Source: Paracoccus sp041927875
GTDB taxonomy: Bacteria > Pseudomonadota > Alphaproteobacteria > Rhodobacterales > Rhodobacteraceae
Assembly (NCBI RefSeq): GCF_041927875.1
Contig: NZ_JBHFHN010000011.1
Direction: 5' to 3' (one strand)
DNA: 64,000 bases
The notes under the pieces were generated by a model. The model was not told the origin of the DNA, ran no database searches, and saw only the letters and a program-made list of their open reading frames with translations. The position numbers and the translations under genes were made by a program. Shown here one piece after another: positions 59,377 through 64,000 of the stretch (within the stretch, counting starts at the first letter, position 1; every line of letters begins with the position of its first letter).

Positions 59377-61023
59377 ATGCTTGCCCTTCTGCGCCACCGG
59401 CTGATGCCGCTTGTCCTGTTGCTTGGCCTGCTGCTTGCCGGGGCGGCGCTGACCCTTGCCGTGGCCCGGCTGGAGGAACAGACGATCCAGGGCCGGCTGG
59501 AACGGCGCGCCGATCTGACCGCCTATCAGATCGGCGACCGCATCCGCGAGCATCTGGCGCTGTTGCGCGCCACCGCCAGCCAGTTCGAATCCCCCAGTGG
59601 TGAAATGGATGCGCGCGAATTCGCCGATTATGTGCGCAGTCTGGGCCTGAGCGCGTATTACACCGGCATTCAGGGCATCGGTTTCGCGCGGCTGATGCCC
59701 GCCGCCAATAGCCCCGACGCCAGTGCCGAGATCGCGCAGAACTATGGCCAGGCGCTGCCGGTGCGTCCGCGCGTGGCCAGCGGGCCGATCGCGCCGATTG
59801 TCCTGCTTGAGCCGCAGGATGATCGCAACATCGCGGCGCTGGGCTATGACATGTTCAGCGAAAAGCTGCGGCGGGCGGCGATCGTGCGGGCGATGGAGAC
59901 CGATGCACCGGCGGCCTCGGCCCCGGTCGAGCTGGTGCAAGAGATCACCGAGGTCAAGCAGGCGGGCTTTCTGATCTATGTGCCCGCCCACAGCCTGCGC
60001 CGCCCGGTCGCGGCCGATCCAGTGCCATCGCGCCCCGAGCGGTCGATCAGCGGGCTGATCTATGCGCCCTTCCGTGCAGGCGATCTGCATCGCGCCGCCT
60101 TGGTGGGGCTTGCCAAGGACGGGCTGCGGCTGCGCAGCATCGACATCGGTTCGGATGGCGGCCTGCTGTTTGACAGCGCCCCCGAGGGCAGCCCGCCGCC
60201 GTCGCCCGACACCCGCCAGGCGGTGCGCGATATTACCGTGGCCGGGCGCGACTGGCGCATCACCGTGACGCCCGAGGCGGGCTTTTACAATCGCAGCGAT
60301 TTTGCGCTGACGCTGTTGGTCGGCGCGCTGTCGCTGCTGCTGGCGCTGGCCCTGGGGGCGGCGGCGCGCGCCAGCCAGGCACGGCTGCGCAGCATCGCCC
60401 ACAGCGCGCGGCTGGCGGCGCGGCTGGTGCATGACCGCGATCTGCTGCTGGGCGAGATGACCCACCGGATCAAGAATCACATCGCCCGCATCCAGGCCAT
60501 CGCCCGCCACACCCGTCGCAGCGCCCCAGATCTGGAGACCTTCGATCAGCTGTTCTCCGGGCGGCTGCGGTCGATGGCGGCGGCGCAGGATCTGCTGGTG
60601 GCCGGGCGCGCCGGATCGGCCGATCTGCGTGACCTGATCCGCACCGAGATGGAGCAGATCATGGCCACCCCCGAGGTCGACGCCGCGCTGTCCGGCCCGC
60701 CCGTGCCGCTGTCGCCGGACCGCACCCGCGCGATGGCGCTGGTCATTCATGAGCTGACGACGAATGCGTTGAAATATGGCGGCAACGATGGCCGCGCGCC
60801 CGCGATTTCCGTCGATTGGTCGGTCACGAAGGGCCAGCTTCGCCTGACCTGGCGCGAGGCCGAGGCGCTGACGCCCGAAGCGACCGGCCAGGGATTTGGC
60901 ACCCAACTGATCGAGGCGCTGATCGAGGGCGACCTTGAGGGCCATTTCAGCCGCCGCTTTGGTCCCGATGGTCTGAGGGTCGAGATCACCGTGCCGCTGA
61001 CCGACGCGGCCCGCTCGACCTAG
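59377..61023 (+). CDS. CHASE-domain sensor histidine kinase (HisKA_2/HWE type)
   Basis: 548 aa. Membrane segment at about 7-29, periplasmic CHASE sensor (about 40-290: LGLSAYYTGIQGIGFARLMP; YVPAHSLRRP; ISGLIYAPFRAGDL), second membrane segment at about 310-330, then a kinase of the HWE/HisKA_2 group: H363 in MTHRIKNHIARIQAIARHT and N-box HELTTNALKYG with N463. Such kinases often feed general stress or light responses in alphaproteobacteria. No response regulator is adjacent. ATG 59377 is preferred because it begins with a membrane anchor; an upstream ATG at 59242 would add a low-complexity stretch and include the tandem repeat. Confidence 0.88.
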   Translation: MLALLRHRLMPLVLLLGLLLAGAALTLAVARLEEQTIQGRLERRADLTAYQIGDRIREHLALLRATASQFESPSGEMDAREFADYVRSLGLSAYYTGIQGIGFARLMPAANSPDASAEIAQNYGQALPVRPRVASGPIAPIVLLEPQDDRNIAALGYDMFSEKLRRAAIVRAMETDAPAASAPVELVQEITEVKQAGFLIYVPAHSLRRPVAADPVPSRPERSISGLIYAPFRAGDLHRAALVGLAKDGLRLRSIDIGSDGGLLFDSAPEGSPPPSPDTRQAVRDITVAGRDWRITVTPEAGFYNRSDFALTLLVGALSLLLALALGAAARASQARLRSIAHSARLAARLVHDRDLLLGEMTHRIKNHIARIQAIARHTRRSAPDLETFDQLFSGRLRSMAAAQDLLVAGRAGSADLRDLIRTEMEQIMATPEVDAALSGPPVPLSPDRTRAMALVIHELTTNALKYGGNDGRAPAISVDWSVTKGQLRLTWREAEALTPEATGQGFGTQLIEALIEGDLEGHFSRRFGPDGLRVEITVPLTDAARST

Positions 61024-63062
61024 CGGGCGGATCGGGCGCAGGCCGGGCTGTCCGGCGGGGCAGGGCTTGACGCGCAACGGGTCGCGCGCAGGGTGTTTGC
61101 CCCCGCCGCCATTGGGCGCGTGACCGCCCCGTGAGGCGGGCAAGGCGACCCGCTTGTGGTGAAACGCATGGTTGGCGCGTCCGTCGGCGCCGTGGCGCAA
61201 GCCCGTCGAACCACCGCGCCCCACCACCACCGCAGGGCCAGTTTGCCCCCGCCTCCTTCCGCCTCGCAGCCTCTGCGCGGAGCCCCGAAAAACACCTGCA
61301 CGAAACGCCAGATTGCCCTTGTCCTTTCCGTGCCGCACCTGCTAAACCCCGCGGCGGAGTGGTGGCCGAGTGGTCGAAGGCACACCCCTGCTAAGGGTGC
61401 AGGCGGGAAACCGTCTCGAGGGTTCGAATCCCTTCCACTCCGCCACTTCGGTATAAAACCGGGAACGCCGATTCCCGCCGATTTCCCTCCCTTAGTGGCC
61501 ACCAGCGTCCTCAACAGGACGTTTTTGTTTCCTCTGATGTAGATCGCGTCATCCGCGACCTCGACGTGCTGAGCGAAGGCCCGGACGTGTTCCCGCCGAT
61601 AGCCGCCTTTTCCAAGCCGGAGTCGGGTGCGTGCTTCGCTCGCCAATTCCCGCACGGCTGCCCCTGTGAGACGCTTGTGGGTGGAGCTTGCGAGCAGGGC
61701 TTCGATCCGCGTGGCATCGGCTCGCGCCTGATCCCGAAGCGCTGTGAGGCCCGCAATGCGCTCGCCAAGGGCAGATTCGGCCGGGTCGAGTGAACCGGCT
61801 TCAATGGCGTCGTAGAGACGCTTAAGGCGGTTGTCGGCCTCGGCGGCGCGCTGGTTCAATTCGGCGATGTGCTGGCCGCGCCGTTCGACGCCTTCCTGCC
61901 GGCGATCTAGAAGCGAGGCGAGAACGTCTTCGATCCGCTCGGGGTCGAGCAGCCTTTCCTCGATGTGGCTGACCACGATGCGGTCGAGCTTGTCCATCGG
62001 GATCGCGCGGCCCTTGCAGCCGGTTTCGCCCTGCCGCGCCCGGATCGAACAGGCATAATAGCGATAGCGACCGTTCTTGCCGGTGCGCAGCGTCATCGCG
62101 CCTCCGCAATTGCCGCAATGGCAAATGCCGGTCAGCAGGTTCGGGCCGCTGACGACGCGCGGCGGCGTCACCTTCGGATTGTTGACCTTCAAGCGGTTCT
62201 GCACGGCCTCGAATATCTCGATGTCGATCAGCGACGGCACGGGAACGGTGACGATTTCATCCTCGGGCTTCACCACGCCCTTGTTGGAACGGCGATTGAA
62301 GCGATGCTCGCCGATATAGGTGCGCCGGGTCAGGATGCGGTGAAGCTGGCCTATGCCCCAACGCCCTCCGTTGCGGGTGAACATGCGGTGCTTGTTCAGG
62401 TGGTTGACGATGTTCTTGACGCCCATGGGGCCGGACGTGCCGTCGCCTTCCGATGCGAGGCGAAAGATCAGCCGCACGGTGTCGGCATGAAGCGGGTCGA
62501 TTTCCAGCTTCTTCTTCATCTTCGCGCCGCGCTGTTCGGCATCGACCACACGGTAGCCGATAGGCGGCAGAGAGCCGTTCCAGAAGCCTTGCCGCGCGTT
62601 CTCCTTCAAGGCCCGGATGACGTGCTTGCCGTTCTCTTTCGACTGATATTCATCGAACAGCGCCATGATTTGCCGCATCATGACGTGCATGGGGTCGTCG
62701 CCCATTTCCTGTGTGATGGACACCAGCTTGACGCCGTTCTTGGCGAGCTTCCTGACGTTGAACTCCAGCTCGAAGTGATCGCGGAAGAACCGGCTGAACG
62801 AATGGACCACGACGACATCAAAAGGCGCGGGTTTGGACGTGCCCGCCTCGATCATCCGTTGGAACTCGGGGCGGCGATCATTGGTGGCCGACGCGCCGGC
62901 TTCTACGAAGGTTTCGACAAGCTGGTAGCCGCGCGAGACACAATAGGCTTCGCCCTGCTTGCGCTGGTCGGGGATCGACACGTCATGCTCGGCCTGCCGC
63001 GTGGTGGAAACGCGCAGGTAGAGCGCGGCGCGCAAAGTGATGTGGGCACTTTGGATATTCAT
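61020..63062 (-). CDS. Large serine recombinase of the tRNA-Ser element
   Basis: 680 codons as read here. N-terminal resolvase domain with catalytic S19 (YLRVSTTRQ), DVVVVHSFSRFFRD and MGDDPMHVMMRQIMALFDEY; recombinase domain (PPIGYRVVD; GGRWGIGQLHRILTRRTYIG); zinc-ribbon GICHCGNCGG...YYACS...GCKG; then a coiled coil (about 400-470). The conserved protein ends near residue 530. Beyond that the frame reads PKWRSGRDSNPRDG, the antisense of the tRNA-Ser 3' half, and continues into host DNA, so the C-terminal 150 residues come from the insertion site. It is coupled by a 4-nt overlap to the upstream HTH gene; GGGAGG lies before ATG 63062. It should catalyse integration and excision. Confidence 0.9.
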   Translation of the reverse strand: MNIQSAHITLRAALYLRVSTTRQAEHDVSIPDQRKQGEAYCVSRGYQLVETFVEAGASATNDRRPEFQRMIEAGTSKPAPFDVVVVHSFSRFFRDHFELEFNVRKLAKNGVKLVSITQEMGDDPMHVMMRQIMALFDEYQSKENGKHVIRALKENARQGFWNGSLPPIGYRVVDAEQRGAKMKKKLEIDPLHADTVRLIFRLASEGDGTSGPMGVKNIVNHLNKHRMFTRNGGRWGIGQLHRILTRRTYIGEHRFNRRSNKGVVKPEDEIVTVPVPSLIDIEIFEAVQNRLKVNNPKVTPPRVVSGPNLLTGICHCGNCGGAMTLRTGKNGRYRYYACSIRARQGETGCKGRAIPMDKLDRIVVSHIEERLLDPERIEDVLASLLDRRQEGVERRGQHIAELNQRAAEADNRLKRLYDAIEAGSLDPAESALGERIAGLTALRDQARADATRIEALLASSTHKRLTGAAVRELASEARTRLRLGKGGYRREHVRAFAQHVEVADDAIYIRGNKNVLLRTLVATKGGKSAGIGVPGFIPKWRSGRDSNPRDGFPPAPLAGVCLRPLGHHSAAGFSRCGTERTRAIWRFVQVFFGAPRRGCEAEGGGGKLALRWWWGAVVRRACATAPTDAPTMRFTTSGSPCPPHGAVTRPMAAGANTLRATRCASSPAPPDSPACARSAR
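61024..61355 (+). promoter_or_regulatory. Region upstream of tRNA-Ser with a candidate promoter
   Basis: No host gene seen. A -35-like TTGTCC (61319-61324), 17-bp spacer and CTAAAC (61342-61347) end 9 bases before the tRNA, a reasonable promoter. The minus strand of this region is an extension of the recombinase open frame and has no recognisable protein similarity. Confidence 0.5.
61356..61445 (+). tRNA. tRNA-Ser (anticodon GCT), integration site
   Basis: Acceptor GGAGTGG / CCACTCC, anticodon stem CACCC/GGGTG with loop CTGCTAA (GCT), long class II variable arm (CAGGCGGGAAACCGTCTC), T arm GAGGG-TTCGAAT-CCCTT and encoded GCCA. The 3' end abuts the recombinase-bearing element, so the tRNA was reconstituted on integration. 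Confidence 0.97.
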
Positions 63063-63448
63063 AGCGCGCCTCCCTTCGCGGCCCGGCGTTCTATCAGTGG
63101 CAGCTCCAGTGCCACACGGTCATGCAGCACCTTCGGCACGACCTTCTGGCCCTCGCCGGGGTCCATGCGGACAAGGCCGTAGTTCGCCATCGTTTTCAGG
63201 GTTCGGGATAGGCTGGGTTTCGACCGCCCGGTGATCCGTGACAGTTCCTCCAGCGAGCCGGGAGACTGCTCGTCGATGACGCGCAGCAACTCCCGGTTCC
63301 CGCTGGACAGAATTTGCGCGAAGGATTCCGTGGATGTGAACCACACCTTCGGATCATCCGCCGCCGGCTTTTCCTCACCCTTGGCGATCCGCATGGTGCG
63401 GGCCTTCATCTTGTCGTAGTCGGCGATCCCGACTTTCAATGTGGTCAT
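63059..63448 (-). CDS. HTH antitoxin, TumA-like (HVO_A0114-type DNA-binding protein)
   Basis: 129 aa. Winged helix in the C-terminal half: RELLRVIDEQSPGSLEELSR then ITGRSKPSLSRTLKTMANYG and LVRMDPGEGQKVVP, a MarR/ArsR-like pattern seen in HVO_A0114-family putative DNA-binding proteins that partner TumE toxins. It overlaps the toxin gene by 4 nt upstream and the recombinase by 4 nt downstream. GGAGCGAGG precedes the ATG. Expected to neutralise the toxin and repress the operon, by analogy with other toxin-antitoxin pairs. Confidence 0.7.
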   Translation of the reverse strand: MTTLKVGIADYDKMKARTMRIAKGEEKPAADDPKVWFTSTESFAQILSSGNRELLRVIDEQSPGSLEELSRITGRSKPSLSRTLKTMANYGLVRMDPGEGQKVVPKVLHDRVALELPLIERRAAKGGAL

Positions 63449-63798
63449 GTTACGCCTCGCTCCTTCAACACCGCGTCCACCGACTGCCAGAAGTCGGCCA
63501 GTAGCGTGGCCGCATCCTCGTAGGCGTAGGGCTTCACGGTCTGGAGGCGATGCCGATGGTCCATCGGCTCGCCCCTCCTGCCTCGGCCAACCGGATGGGC
63601 GTTATCGAAGCCGACCAGCCGTTCGCCCGAAGGCCCGTGAAGCGTGAGCGAGTAATCGAGGCCGTGCGGCTTGTCCGGCGATGCCGGAACGCGGGTGACA
63701 ACGAACTTCACCCAATGCCCGCCCTCGGGATCGACAACGAGCACCTGTCCGTCGAGGTCCAGAAGCGTGTCGAGGCTCGGGTCACGAGCCTCGCTCAT
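63445..63798 (-). CDS. TumE-like toxin (DUF6516)
   Basis: 117 aa. VDPEGGHWVKFVVTRVPASP, HGLDYSLTLHGPSGERLVGFDNAHP, then DHRHRLQTVKPYAYEDAATLLADFW match the TumE/DUF6516 toxin family, including the conserved GFDNAHP and DHRH patches. The mechanism is not certain to me. There is no clear ribosome site before ATG 63798; the start overlaps the stop of a preceding truncated gene (ATGA), suggesting it was translationally coupled to that gene. Confidence 0.7.
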   Translation of the reverse strand: MSEARDPSLDTLLDLDGQVLVVDPEGGHWVKFVVTRVPASPDKPHGLDYSLTLHGPSGERLVGFDNAHPVGRGRRGEPMDHRHRLQTVKPYAYEDAATLLADFWQSVDAVLKERGVT

Positions 63799-63923
63799 GA
63801 CTTACTGTTACCATCTGATGTTAATGCAGGCAAGCCCTGATTGTCGGGATCGGTGTCGATGGGGCCAAACAGCCGGTCGAGCACGTCGCCGAAATACCGC
63901 TCGAAGATTTGCAGTTCTTCCTC
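63795..63923 (-). pseudogene. 3' fragment of an unknown gene cut by an IS
   Basis: The last 42 codons (EEELQIFERYFGDVLDRLFG, then PIDTDPDNQGLPALTSDG, ending NSKS) remain, with the stop overlapping the toxin ATG. At 63923/63924 the frame meets the IS end, where an in-frame TGA occurs at once, so the 5' part has been displaced or lost. Unknown family; acidic and helical. It was presumably the first gene of the toxin-antitoxin-recombinase operon. Confidence 0.65.
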
Positions 63924-64000
63924 GGGTCAGGACTCGTTCTCGTTTCATAGCCAGAACATGACGGTTGCGGCGAGTGCGACGGCGGAGAGGAAGACCTTCG
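63924..64000 (-). mobile_element. End of an IS5-family insertion sequence (truncated by window)
   Basis: GGGTCAGGACTCGTTCTCG at 63924-63942 looks like the terminal inverted repeat, directly outside the transposase stop codon. The other end is beyond the window. Confidence 0.65.
63945..64000 (-). CDS. IS5-family transposase, C-terminal end (partial)
   Basis: The last codons read KVFLSAVALAATVMFWL and stop at 63945. The hydrophobic end (FxSAxxLAATVxFWL) is characteristic of IS5/IS427-type transposases. Only about 18 codons are in the window. Confidence 0.7.
   Translation of the reverse strand, partial: KVFLSAVALAATVMFWL

Larger units (their letters stand above)
61430..64000. mobile_element. 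Integrative element at tRNA-Ser (left part only)
   Basis: Begins within or at the 3' end of tRNA-Ser(GCT) and runs off the window to the right. Contents here: serine recombinase, TumA-like and TumE-like genes, a truncated gene and an IS5-family insertion. The exact left boundary is inferred from the tRNA; the right end and the duplicated att core are outside the window. Confidence 0.75.

Noticed and set aside
61020..61355. C-terminal 110 residues of the recombinase frame as a real domain
   Set aside because: They are encoded by host intergenic DNA left of tRNA-Ser and show no protein-like pattern; they exist only because no stop intervenes.

Overview
The window is about 64 kb of GC-rich (roughly two-thirds GC) chromosomal DNA from an alphaproteobacterium of the order Rhodobacterales. 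Paracoccus or a close relative fits best. Pointers are the phaZ / phaC-phaP-phaR polyhydroxybutyrate block, the argS-SPOR-nagZ-scpA-scpB chain, the rpmF-plsX-fabH-ihfA-merR chain ending at tRNA-Pro, a methionine synthase split into separate genes, and GTTC-N7-GTTC LexA boxes typical of alphaproteobacteria. Most of the window is ordinary core genome with tightly packed, often 1 or 4 nt overlapping genes. The taxon is an inference; no 16S gene is present.

Layout. 1-3.2 kb: two tandem Hint-domain (hedgehog/intein fold) protein genes sharing a 368-bp perfect direct repeat, with a G17 tract upstream of the second. 3.2-9.5 kb: rhodanese, uvrA with a LexA box, a protein with an internal tandem duplication, a corrinoid-binding methyltransferase subunit and a radical SAM gene with its own LexA box. 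9.6-18.7 kb: argS, a SPOR protein, nagZ, scpA, scpB, a small protein, a DEAD-box RNA helicase and guaA. 18.8-26.4 kb: a large OmpA-family protein, a small membrane protein, a CoxE-like VWA protein, a DedA remnant, an M48 protease and a membrane hydrolase-like protein coupled to a cytochrome P450. 26.4-31.2 kb: PHB depolymerase facing PHB synthase, phasin and regulator, with PhaR-type operators before the phasin. 31.3-36.3 kb: a putative secreted RTX lipase, mmsA with a divergent LysR regulator, and a CBS-domain protein. 36.7-42 kb: coaD, a one-carbon operon (small 'virulence factor' family protein, MetF-like reductase, methyltetrahydrofolate-corrinoid methyltransferase), and ppx/gppA-rlmE. 42-46.9 kb: a DUF1513-imelysin pair, an AraC regulator, miaA and pyrH. 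46.9-54.2 kb: dcd, tRNA-Pro, MerR, ihfA, an inserted DksA-like and porin-like pair, fabH, plsX, rpmF, trxC and tRNA-Ala. 54.4-61 kb: ybjN-proC-csaA-dehydrogenase operon, CsbD, a second KAS III, tdk and a CHASE histidine kinase.

61.4-64 kb is foreign: an integrative element sits at the 3' end of tRNA-Ser(GCT). Its serine recombinase is read antisense through the tRNA and is the last gene of an overlapping operon carrying a TumE-like toxin and a TumA-like HTH antitoxin. The gene before the toxin is cut by an IS5-family insertion whose transposase end runs off the window.

Functional links. The corrinoid protein at 7.6 kb and the methyltetrahydrofolate methyltransferase at 37.6 kb look like two parts of one split MetH. 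The four pha genes form the PHB granule cycle. uvrA, the radical SAM gene and possibly the histidine kinase at 59.4 kb share SOS boxes. A short extragenic motif (TTCTTG...AAATAC) recurs at gene 3' ends in at least five places. No rRNA genes or CRISPR arrays were seen. The most unusual parts are the Hint pair with its homopolymer tract and the toxin-antitoxin-recombinase operon on the tRNA-Ser element.
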